Positions 32,132-39,948 of a stretch of 40,691 bases of DNA are shown here, in pieces (within the stretch, counting starts at the first letter, position 1; every line of letters begins with the position of its first letter). Source of the stretch: Terriglobales bacterium (lineage in GTDB: Bacteria; Acidobacteriota; Terriglobia; Terriglobales; Acidobacteriaceae); the NCBI GenBank assembly GCA_035543055.1, contig DATKKJ010000075.1, positions 1-40,691 of the forward strand, written 5' to 3'. The notes beneath the pieces were generated by a model, which had not been told where the DNA came from, did not search any database, and saw only the letters and a program-made list of their open reading frames with translations. Made by a program: the position numbers and the translations under genes.

Positions 32132-34864
32132 TCACTCCAGGTCTCTCCAGTTCGGCCCCACCCCCATGTCCACCACCAGCGGCACCTTGAGCGGGTGCGC
32201 GTTCTCCATGCGGTCTTTCACCAGTTCGCGCATGGTCTCAACTTCATCCTTGGGAACCTCGAAGACCAGTTCGTCGTGGACCTGGAGGGTCATGCGCGAG
32301 CGGAGTTTGCGCCGGCGGATCTCCTCATCGATGCGGATCATGGCGATCTTGATGAGGTCGGCGGCGGTGCCTTGCAGCGGGGTGTTGACCGCGGTGCGCT
32401 CGGCGAAGCCCCGCAGGTTGGGGTTCTTGCTGTCGATGTCGGCGATGGGCCGCACCCGCCCGAACAGCGTGCGTACCTTCTTGTCGCGGCGGCACTCCTC
32501 CAGCGTCCGGTCGATGAACCGCCGCACGCCCTTATACGTCTCGAAATAGTTGGAGATGAACTTCTTCGCCTCGCCGGTCTCGATCCCGAGCTGCTGCGAC
32601 AGGCCGAACGGCGAGAGCCCGTACACGATGCCGAAGTTCACCGCCTTGGCGCGGCGGCGGTGCTCGGCGTCGATCATCAGCGGCGGCACGCCGAAGACCT
32701 TTGAGGCGGTGAGCGTGTGGATGTCGTCGCCGCGCCGGTAGGCCTCGATCAGCAGCGGATCTTCGCTGAGATGCGCCAGCAGGCGCAGCTCGATCTGCGA
32801 ATAATCCGCGGATAGCAGCACGCAGCCCGTGGCCGCGGTGAAGGCGGCGCGGATCTCGCGTCCCAGCTCGCTGCGGATGGGGATGTTCTGCAGGTTCGGG
32901 TCGGTGGACGACAGCCGCCCGGTGGCGGTGTTGGTCTGGCCGAAGGTGGTGTGCAGGCGCCCGGTGTGCGGATGGCAGAGCTGCGGCAGCGCGTCCACGT
33001 AAGTGGACTTCAGCTTGGAGAGCTGACGGTACTCGATGACCTTGCGCGGGACCTCGTGGGTCAGCGCCAGCTCTTCCAGGACTGCCGCCTCCGTGGTCCG
33101 GGTCTTGCCCTTGCCGTACTTCACCGGCGCCGGTAGCTGGAGTTTGTCGTAGAGGACTTCGGCGAGCTTCTTGGGCGAACTGATGTTGAACTCCAGGCCT
33201 GCCAGTTCGTAGATCTCCTTCGCCTTGGCTGCGACCTCTTTTTCCAGCCGCTTCGACATCCTTACCAGGACGTCGCTGTCGATGTTCACGCCCGCCGCTT
33301 CCATGCGGGCCAGTACCGGAACCAGCGGCAGGTCGATCTCGTCGTACACCTTCAGCAGGCCGGCTTCTTCCACCTCTCTGCGCAGGATCGCGGCCAGCCG
33401 GCCGGTCACGTCCGCTGCCTCCGCCACCGAGCCCGACAGCTTCAGGTTGAAGCGCCGCAGGGCGACGTCTTCCAGGTCGTGCGAGGCATAGGTGGGGTCG
33501 AGCAGGTAGGAGAAGAGCATGGGCTCGTCGCGCACGCCGGCGATCTCGGCGTCGTGCGCCTCCAGCGCATGGATCGCCGCCTTCCAGTCGTGAAGCGCCT
33601 TGGGGACCGTTGCGTCAGCCAAGGCCTTCTTCAGCGCCCCGCTCGTGTCGTTCGCACCCAGCGTCACGCTCAAAGCGCTGGCAGCCGCCGCCGAGATTGC
33701 CACCGCGAGCGGGCGGTCGGGCTGAGGCGCAACCGCGCTCAGAGGTAGCTTGGCCGCTCCGCCTTCTTCTTCCTCGTCATCCTCCTCCTTCGGTGATGGC
33801 TGCGGCAGCTCCACCGCGACCGCCAGCGCCGCGCGTTTCTTCAGCGACTTGACTGCTTTCTCCACATCCGCCGCCGACTTGGCCTCGCGGTACTCGGTCT
33901 CCCCCAGCTTCACCGTGGGCTCGAAATCCTTGGCCAGGGTGGTGAATTCGAGTTCGGTGAACAACGCTCGAGCGGCCTCGGCGTCGGTCTCCTGCGCCCG
34001 CATCGACTCGAGGTCGAGGTCGATGGCCACGTTGGTGTCGATCCGCGCCAGCTGCTTCGAGAGCAGGATGGCCTCGCGGTTGTTCTGCAACGACTCGCGG
34101 TAGGTGCGGCGCTCGACCTCGGCGGCGCGCTCCAGCGCCTTCTCCACCGTGCCGAACTGCTTGATGAGCTCGACCGAGCCCTTGTCGCCGATCCCCGGCG
34201 CGCCCGGGATGTTGTCGATGGCGTCGCCGCGCAGCGCCATCACGTCCACCACCTGCTCCGGCCGCACTCCCAGGATCTCCTCCACCTTGGCGGGGTCGCA
34301 GATGAGGTTGTCCTTGGGCGGGTTCAGCACGTGGACCTTGTCGGTGACCAGTTGCAGCATGTCCTTGTCGCTGGATACCACGAACACCGGATGCGAGCGC
34401 TCCGCCAGCTTGCGCGCCAGCGTGCCGATCACGTCGTCGGCCTCGTAGCCCGGCATCTCCAGGATGGGGATGCGGTAGGCCTCCAGCGCCCGCCGGATGT
34501 AGGGCAACTGCTGCGCCAGATCGCCCGGCATCTCCGCCCGGTTCGCCTTGTAGCCCTTGTACTCGACCTCCTGGAAGGTCTGGGTCTTGCTGTCGAACTT
34601 GCGGACGGTGGCCATCTGCGCCGCCTGCTGGTCGCGGAAGGTGGGCGCGGCCACATCGAACACTGCTGCCAGATACTGGGGCGAGAAATCGTCGCGCAGC
34701 TTGCGCAGCATGTTGACGAACACGTAGGTGGCCGCGGTCGGGATCCCGGTCCGTGTGGACATCGGCCGCTGCCGCGCCATGGCGTGGTAGGCGCGGAAGA
34801 TGAACGACATAGCGTCGATCAGGTAGACGGCGGGCTTCGGCGGATTGGGAGACTTGGAGGGCAA
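32132..34864 (-). CDS. polA: DNA polymerase I, probably without proofreading
   Basis: This 910-residue DNA polymerase I has an N-terminal 5'-3' nuclease domain (YLIDAMSFIFRAYHAM, YEADDVIGT, GDAIDNIPGAPGIGDKG). The C-terminal polymerase domain has motif A SADYSQIELR, motif B RRRAKAVNFGIVYG and motif C QVHDELVFEVP. The middle 3'-5' exonuclease region has lost the D-x-E motif: it reads LAVAVELPQ, followed by an acidic insertion (KEEDDEEEE). Proofreading is therefore probably absent. The start is TTG at 34864, needed to include the YLIDAM strand, and a TACACT box lies 6 nt upstream. A ten-unit heptamer array precedes the promoter. Confidence 0.94.
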   Translation of the reverse strand: MPSKSPNPPKPAVYLIDAMSFIFRAYHAMARQRPMSTRTGIPTAATYVFVNMLRKLRDDFSPQYLAAVFDVAAPTFRDQQAAQMATVRKFDSKTQTFQEVEYKGYKANRAEMPGDLAQQLPYIRRALEAYRIPILEMPGYEADDVIGTLARKLAERSHPVFVVSSDKDMLQLVTDKVHVLNPPKDNLICDPAKVEEILGVRPEQVVDVMALRGDAIDNIPGAPGIGDKGSVELIKQFGTVEKALERAAEVERRTYRESLQNNREAILLSKQLARIDTNVAIDLDLESMRAQETDAEAARALFTELEFTTLAKDFEPTVKLGETEYREAKSAADVEKAVKSLKKRAALAVAVELPQPSPKEEDDEEEEGGAAKLPLSAVAPQPDRPLAVAISAAAASALSVTLGANDTSGALKKALADATVPKALHDWKAAIHALEAHDAEIAGVRDEPMLFSYLLDPTYASHDLEDVALRRFNLKLSGSVAEAADVTGRLAAILRREVEEAGLLKVYDEIDLPLVPVLARMEAAGVNIDSDVLVRMSKRLEKEVAAKAKEIYELAGLEFNISSPKKLAEVLYDKLQLPAPVKYGKGKTRTTEAAVLEELALTHEVPRKVIEYRQLSKLKSTYVDALPQLCHPHTGRLHTTFGQTNTATGRLSSTDPNLQNIPIRSELGREIRAAFTAATGCVLLSADYSQIELRLLAHLSEDPLLIEAYRRGDDIHTLTASKVFGVPPLMIDAEHRRRAKAVNFGIVYGLSPFGLSQQLGIETGEAKKFISNYFETYKGVRRFIDRTLEECRRDKKVRTLFGRVRPIADIDSKNPNLRGFAERTAVNTPLQGTAADLIKIAMIRIDEEIRRRKLRSRMTLQVHDELVFEVPKDEVETMRELVKDRMENAHPLKVPLVVDMGVGPNWRDLE

Positions 34865-34870
34865 CGCTTC

Positions 34871-34876
34871 AGTGTA
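34871..34876 (-). promoter_or_regulatory. -10-like TACACT, 6 nt before the polA start
   Basis: On the minus strand TACACT (34876-34871) ends 6 nt before the TTG, so polA may be transcribed without a leader. The heptamer array begins two bases upstream of the box and covers the -35 position. Confidence 0.5.
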
Positions 34877-34878
34877 AA

Positions 34879-34948
34879 GCCGTCAGCGGTCAGCCGTCAG
34901 CCATCAGTCGTCAGCCGTCAGCGGTCAGCCGTCAGCCATCAGCGGTCG
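34879..34948. repeat. Ten-unit heptamer array upstream of polA
   Basis: Ten uninterrupted 7-nt units of consensus GCCGTCA (variants GCGGTCA, GCCATCA, GTCGTCA) span exactly 70 bp. The order of variants in units 6-9 repeats that of units 1-4, which suggests that a four-unit block was duplicated. It lies between polA and the next minus-strand gene. Confidence 0.92.
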
Positions 34949-34979
34949 AGTAAGTGCTATGGCGACTTATCAACAGTCA

Positions 34980-35546
34980 TCACCAATAATAAGCAGCGTC
35001 GTCATGGAACAAACCTGCGGACACCATTCCACGAAGCTCCTGAAAGTCCTTGGCCCCGCTCGCACCAGCGCCACCCCAGATGAAATGAAGCTGCTTCTCC
35101 GAATCGATACTAAAGACGACCACTTCGTAGCTACGCCCGATTCCACCGTGCTCGTAATGGATAAACCATTCGTCATCCCTTACACCTGCGAATACTAGAC
35201 GCCTGAATGGCAGACCGGGTTCGTCCACAACGTCTGTGACCTGATACTTCTCACCTGGGTTCGCCAACGCGAACTGCTTTTGGCCTGTGATTACTGCGAA
35301 TGCGCGCTTGACCGTCGCTGGGAACGCTTCTGTCTTGGTGACGATCACGAATCGACCATCGAGGATGTGTTCCTTTTCTGGCTGGGTCAGCGACTTGTGG
35401 AATTGCAAATGCGAATAGTTAGCGGGCGTGCCGAAAGCCGACAGAGGTGGCGGAGTTCTTGGAGCAGCACGGGTACGGTAATATGCGGCGATTGCGACCA
35501 CTACCGCTAGGCAAGCGGCGACTAGGACTACCAAACGCGGACGCAT
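34980..35546 (-). CDS. Membrane-anchored hypothetical protein
   Basis: This 188-residue protein has an N-terminal signal anchor (MRPRLVVLVAACLAVVVAIAAYY) and a soluble domain outside the membrane. Features include ITGQKQFALANPGEKYQVTDVVDEPGLP and a C-terminal WGGAGASGAKDFQEL. I recognise no family. ATG at 35546 has AAGGA 7 nt upstream. It is less GC-rich than polA and marks the edge of the accessory stretch. It precedes polA on the same strand across the heptamer array, so cotranscription is possible. Confidence 0.65.
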   Translation of the reverse strand: MRPRLVVLVAACLAVVVAIAAYYRTRAAPRTPPPLSAFGTPANYSHLQFHKSLTQPEKEHILDGRFVIVTKTEAFPATVKRAFAVITGQKQFALANPGEKYQVTDVVDEPGLPFRRLVFAGVRDDEWFIHYEHGGIGRSYEVVVFSIDSEKQLHFIWGGAGASGAKDFQELRGMVSAGLFHDDAAYYW

Positions 35547-35948
35547 CTCGGGTTCCTTGAGTTCTCAGTATCCTAGACGCTACCAAACCCTCGATTGTTC
35601 CCCACGGCACCACGTGATTCAGTCAACCGACGATAAGCCCTTATCGATTGTGTGCTCCCGAAACGGGAACACTCCATGGTAGCCGGTCCCAGATCGGGAA
35701 TGAGCGCCAAGTCACGCGGTTGGGTGCCTAAGGTCACTGCGCATCAGTTCGTCTCACGATAGCTTGCGAGGAGCGTCTAGTGCTTCTAGCTCGTACCTAC
35801 CTCCGGCAGCACTCAGCGCGATGCCCCCTACGGCCACGGGTTCTCAGGGCCAAGTCTCTTTAGCTCACAGCCTAAGCCCCACTGCAAGAGAGGAGCAGTG
35901 GGTGCGCAGCCGTTCATTTTCGTGACAACCGAGATTGAGGTGGATTGT
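35547..35948. other. 400-bp intergenic region with several hairpins
   Basis: No gene was found. Visible inverted repeats are CGATAAG/CTTATCG (35631-35646), GTGCTCCCG/CGGGAACAC with one mismatch (35652-35672) and CCCACTGC/GCAGTGGG (35878-35902). The last is 46 bases before the secreted-protein gene. I compared the region by eye with common riboswitch cores (c-di-GMP, preQ1) and did not see a match. Confidence 0.5.
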
Positions 35949-36638
35949 ATGAAACTAAGAACGATGTTCCTGTTTCTGTTGATGATGTGCGTCGCTGTTA
36001 TTGCCTCGGCTCAGAATGGGCCGAACCCGATGCTCTTCCAGCCCGGCGAAAACATCTACGGCCTGTCGTACGGCGACTGGACGGCAGCGTGGTGGCAGTA
36101 CGTGATGCAGTACACGAACGACATCAATCCGTACTTCGATACAACAGGGTCGCTTTGCAACGAGGGCCAGGGTGGGCCGGTGTTCTACCTCGTCGGCTCG
36201 CCGACGGGCGCGACGTTGACCACCCGCTATTGCACGGTCCCAGCCGGCAAGGCACTGTTGATCCCATTAATCAACGCTGAGTGCTCGACGATCGAGGCCG
36301 GAGCTTTCCACATCGACAACGCGTCACAGGGACATACCTGTGCGCAGGCCTGGGCAGATGGCCTTGGCACCATCAGCATGACGATTGATCACCATAAGGT
36401 AAAGGACCTGACCAGCTATCGTTTCCAGTCGCCGTTCTACTACTTCAATGTTCCACCGGATAACAACTTTACCGGCACGGTTGGCCCGACTGAGGCCTGG
36501 TCGGTGTCCGATGGCTACTGGGTGATGGTGAAGCCGCTCAGCCCCGGCGTGCATGTGATCCATGTCTACGTGAGCATGGTAGGCGGGTTGGCAGCAGGTT
36601 CGATTCAGAATTTCACCTACGTGCTGACGATACAGTAG
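35949..36638 (+). CDS. Secreted Trp-rich hypothetical protein
   Basis: This 229-residue exported protein has a signal peptide (MKLRTMFLFLLMMCVAVIASAQ). It then has the motif YGLSYGDWTAAWWQYVMQ, which resembles a loose family of secreted bacterial proteins with a Y-G-x-W-x2-x-W-W-Q motif and no known function. Three to four cysteines may form disulfides, and the C-terminal half looks like a beta-sandwich (HVIHVYVSMVGG, FTYVLTIQ). GAGG (35937-35940) lies 8 nt before the ATG, and a strong terminator follows. It appears to be a single-gene unit. Confidence 0.75.
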   Translation: MKLRTMFLFLLMMCVAVIASAQNGPNPMLFQPGENIYGLSYGDWTAAWWQYVMQYTNDINPYFDTTGSLCNEGQGGPVFYLVGSPTGATLTTRYCTVPAGKALLIPLINAECSTIEAGAFHIDNASQGHTCAQAWADGLGTISMTIDHHKVKDLTSYRFQSPFYYFNVPPDNNFTGTVGPTEAWSVSDGYWVMVKPLSPGVHVIHVYVSMVGGLAAGSIQNFTYVLTIQ

Positions 36639-36703
36639 AAGCTCTGCCGTCTGACATGCTGTCTGGCCCTTCCCCAACTCGGCTCGACAAATACTTCGCT
36701 ACC

Positions 36704-36729
36704 AGCCGCTCTTCGGGGCGGCTTTTTTT
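36704..36729 (+). terminator. Strong intrinsic terminator
   Basis: AGCCGCT and GGCGGCT (36704-36710 and 36717-36723) form a 7-bp stem with one G-T pair around CTTCGG, followed directly by a run of seven T. It ends the secreted-protein gene. Confidence 0.88.
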
Positions 36730-36994
36730 GATAGCTGTCGATAGCAGCCGTTATCACTCGTAATTCGCACGGAAACACCAATCGGTAGAGTTGTTACACA
36801 TGGGCACCCGCAATGGCCGGCCAAATGTGACGGCAAGCGGTCAAAGCGATGGTGGGTCGAAGAGCAGATGCCGGACCACTGACATGTTCGGTGACTTCTC
36901 CGCAGACCTGCCGAACCTTAAATGGCTTTTGTGTTACTGATGGGATTGTCCGTTTGTGCAGGTCTCTGCGGAATGCTAGACTTTGGGGCAAAGT
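36730..36994. other. Intergenic region before the Cys/His-rich gene
   Basis: No gene was found. A weak promoter-like pair TTGTGC (36954-36959), 17 nt, TAGACT (36977-36982) lies just before the next gene. No iron-type operator palindrome was seen. Confidence 0.3.
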
Positions 36995-37372
36995 GTGGGG
37001 ATTTTGCAAAAGCTGACTGCCAACACGGTGCTGTTATTTTTGTTGGCGCCATCGTTTGTGTGGTTGGCCATGCCGGACCCGCACTCCGCACTACCATCCT
37101 GCTGCCGCCGTGACGGCAAACATCATTGCGCGATGATGGCGATGGGGGAACCGCAGGAGAACGCTCCTTCGCTTCGTGCTTCCTCGCCGCAGTGTCCGTA
37201 TCGCAGCGTTTTAGGGACACCTATGGGGCGCGGCATCGCAGGTCTACCCATCCGGTTTGCCTTTTTCACCGAAACCGTCGGCCAGTCGGACCGAATTGTT
37301 CAAGTCCTGGTGGACGCGCGCGTCTCCGAAGCTCGCAGCCACCTCAAGCGCGGCCCGCCCACACTCGCCTAG
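36995..37372 (+). CDS. Small exported Cys/His-rich protein
   Basis: This 125-residue protein has an N-terminal hydrophobic segment (TVLLFLLAPSFVWLAM) that is probably a signal or anchor. A motif SCCRRDGKHHCAMMAM follows, with three Cys, two His and three Met close together, which suggests metal binding (copper or a related ion). I cannot name a family. The start is uncertain: GTG at 36995 has GGGG 6 nt upstream, and a TTG at 36983 is also in frame. It lies 131 bp upstream of the TonB receptor gene on the same strand. Confidence 0.6.
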   Translation: MGILQKLTANTVLLFLLAPSFVWLAMPDPHSALPSCCRRDGKHHCAMMAMGEPQENAPSLRASSPQCPYRSVLGTPMGRGIAGLPIRFAFFTETVGQSDRIVQVLVDARVSEARSHLKRGPPTLA

Positions 37373-37503
37373 GCCACTAGAAACCGCCAGACAGACGCCC
37401 CAAATCCCCCAACTGCTTGGGTTGGCTCGGATCTGATCTGCGGCTGATTGGCAACTTCACGGCCGTGGTTTCTTACCGGGCTTTACCCGAATGAGGATGG
37501 CTT

Positions 37504-39948
37504 ATGCGTTCTGCAAGCAAAATTTTCGCAGCATTGGTGATCGGCCTCGTTTCGCTGATCACGTGCTTGTCTGCACAAGGGCAGACAGGTGGGCGGGTCT
37601 CCGGCATCGTCAGAGACCCGAGCGGCGCGGCGATTGTCGGAGCCGGCGTTAACCTTCGCAACTCTGATTCCGGTGCAGCGAAAGAAACCATGGCCGGCAG
37701 TGACGGCTCGTATGTTTTCGAACAACTGCCAGATGGCAACTATGCAATTGCGGTCGAGGCAAAGGGATTCCAGAAATTGATTCGGAACGTCACGGTGAGT
37801 AATGGGACTGCCGTGAACCTGGTGTTGGATCTTAAAGTGGAGAAGCGGCAGGAAGTTGTGACTGTGGTTACGGAGGACGATTACTCGGTTCCGACCGCGA
37901 CGACCGCGACCAAGATGGATACCCCGCTACTCGAGACACCGTTTGCGGTGCAGGTGGTTCCCAACTCGGTCATCGAAGATCAACAGGCGATCCGGCTGCA
38001 GGACATCACGCGCAACGTGAGCGGGGTGCAGACCAACTTCGGCTACGGGGACTTGTACCAGGCGTTTGCGTTGCGCGGCTTCGAGACAAATGTCACGCTC
38101 CGCAACGGCGAGCGCGTTTCGGGAGGAATTGGCCGCAGCGAGGTCGAGGTTGCCGACCTGGAGAGCGTCGAAGTACTGAAAGGACCGGCCGCGATGCTCT
38201 ACGGGCGACTGGAGCCGGGCGGCATGATCAATGTGGTGACAAAGAAGCCGCTGGAGACTCCGCACTACTCGCTGCAGCAACAGTTCGGTTCGTTTGACAT
38301 GTTTCGCACGACGTTCGATGCGACAGGGCCAATTCTCCACGATGGTTCGCTGCTCTATCGCACGGTGTTCACCTATTTCAACTCAGATGATTTCATTACG
38401 TACGCACCGCATGGCCAGACGATTTTTGTCGCGCCGAGCCTGAGTTGGCGGCCTACGAAGAAGCTCACGCTCAACTTGAATGTTGAATGGCGCGACGCCG
38501 ACCCGCTGATCGCCAATGGAATCCCCGCGATCGGAAACCGACCGGCGGACATCCCCACGAATCTCTATCTCGGCGGCGATGTGGGCGATCGTGCCAATGT
38601 GCGGCGGAAGGTGCTCGACTTCAACGGGTCTTACGAGCTCAGTTCCAACTGGAAACTGCACGGGCTGGTCGCGGGCACGTTCGACGATATCGATTTCGAA
38701 CAGTTCTTCGGCGGAAGTCTCGACGAGAGCCCCGGGCCAACCTTCGGCGATTTCACCAACATTCCCTGGTTCGACAAGCGGCGGTCCAAGGGTGTGAATA
38801 CTGCGCTTGACTTGACGGGCCACTTCCGCACGCCGGGCATGAACCACAACCTGCTGGTGGGTACCGATTATTATTACCTCGATTTCAGTGATCGCGGATT
38901 TGTGAATGGCTGGGCTCCGGTAGACACGATGAACGTCTTCCATCCGGAGTTCCGCCGTCCCACTGCCTTCGGAATTCACGACCAGTTAGCAGCCACGGCG
39001 CCGGACTGGACCAGTATCGGCACCACGGCGTGGCACGGCCTCTACGTGCAGGACCGGATCGGACTGGGAAGGTACTTCCACGTGCTGGTTGGTGGGCGAT
39101 ACGACTGGACGCACGTGACCGCCGGAAGCATCACGCTGGAGTACGCCAACCCAGGCAGCACACTGAGCGACGTGGTTACAACGCCGATCAGCGAGGACCG
39201 ATTCAGCCCAGTGGTGGGGTTCATCTTCCAGCCTGTGCATGGAGTCTCGTTCTATGCCAACTACGTCAGCTCGCTGGGAACATGGGGGACGTCGAACGTG
39301 ATCGCCGTCGATATCAACGGCCACCCGCTTCCAGCGCAGCGCAGCCACTCGTACGAAGGCGGCATCAAGTTGGAAGCTATGGGAGGAAAGCTGACTTCGA
39401 CGCTGGCCATCTTTGATCTCACAAAGACCAACATCGCCACACGCGACCTGTCGTCTCCGGATCCCACTGCCCTGCGCGCCATCGGCGAGGCGCACAGCTC
39501 GGGCGTCGAGGTGGATATCAGCGGAGCGCTGACGAAGCGATTGAGCTTGATTGGCAGCTACGCCTACACCAATGCAGAGTTCAGCAAAGACAACAGCGGG
39601 CTACAAGGATTGCGGATTGCCAATGTCCCCCGGCATTCCGGGAGTGTGTGGCTGCGTTCCGACCTCTTACGAGACAGGCTGGCCGTAGGCGCTGGCGCCT
39701 TCCTGCGTGGACCGCGCCAGGGCGACAACGAAAACACGTTCACGCTTCCAGGCTATGCGACGGTCGATGCCTATCTCGCATACACCTTCCGGCGGGAGCG
39801 GCACCGTGTCACGCCGCAGGTGAACTTCAGCAACCTGCTTGATAAACGCTACTTCATTAACACCAATGTCTATGACGCTTATCCGCGTCTGGGTATCATG
39901 CCGGGCCAGCCGTTCGCGGTGACGGGCTCCATCCGATGGGAGTTCTAA
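37504..39948 (+). CDS. TonB-dependent siderophore-type receptor
   Basis: This is an 814-residue outer-membrane receptor with a signal peptide (about 1-26). A carboxypeptidase-regulatory-like domain follows (about 30-110, GGRVSGIVRDPSGAAIVGAGV), then a TonB plug with TPFAVQVVPNSVIEDQ and the siderophore-receptor hallmark VEVLKGPAAMLYGRLEPGGMINVVTKKP. A 22-strand-type barrel ends in the aromatic residue of GSIRWEF. The substrate could be a ferric siderophore, but the Cys/His/Met-rich neighbours leave another metal chelate open. GAGGA lies 6 nt before the ATG. The stop overlaps the next start by one base (TAATG). Confidence 0.92.
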   Translation: MRSASKIFAALVIGLVSLITCLSAQGQTGGRVSGIVRDPSGAAIVGAGVNLRNSDSGAAKETMAGSDGSYVFEQLPDGNYAIAVEAKGFQKLIRNVTVSNGTAVNLVLDLKVEKRQEVVTVVTEDDYSVPTATTATKMDTPLLETPFAVQVVPNSVIEDQQAIRLQDITRNVSGVQTNFGYGDLYQAFALRGFETNVTLRNGERVSGGIGRSEVEVADLESVEVLKGPAAMLYGRLEPGGMINVVTKKPLETPHYSLQQQFGSFDMFRTTFDATGPILHDGSLLYRTVFTYFNSDDFITYAPHGQTIFVAPSLSWRPTKKLTLNLNVEWRDADPLIANGIPAIGNRPADIPTNLYLGGDVGDRANVRRKVLDFNGSYELSSNWKLHGLVAGTFDDIDFEQFFGGSLDESPGPTFGDFTNIPWFDKRRSKGVNTALDLTGHFRTPGMNHNLLVGTDYYYLDFSDRGFVNGWAPVDTMNVFHPEFRRPTAFGIHDQLAATAPDWTSIGTTAWHGLYVQDRIGLGRYFHVLVGGRYDWTHVTAGSITLEYANPGSTLSDVVTTPISEDRFSPVVGFIFQPVHGVSFYANYVSSLGTWGTSNVIAVDINGHPLPAQRSHSYEGGIKLEAMGGKLTSTLAIFDLTKTNIATRDLSSPDPTALRAIGEAHSSGVEVDISGALTKRLSLIGSYAYTNAEFSKDNSGLQGLRIANVPRHSGSVWLRSDLLRDRLAVGAGAFLRGPRQGDNENTFTLPGYATVDAYLAYTFRRERHRVTPQVNFSNLLDKRYFINTNVYDAYPRLGIMPGQPFAVTGSIRWEF

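Noticed and set aside
34879-34948. CRISPR array
   Set aside because: Units are 7 nt and contiguous, with no spacers and no cas genes.
35697-35900. tRNA or c-di-GMP riboswitch in the 35.7-35.9 kb gap
   Set aside because: No T-arm consensus with a cloverleaf, and the conserved aptamer bases are missing. Only simple hairpins are visible.
36918-37220. Small minus-strand gene opposite the Cys/His-rich gene
   Set aside because: The plus-strand frame has an export signal and a metal-type motif. The opposite frame has neither.
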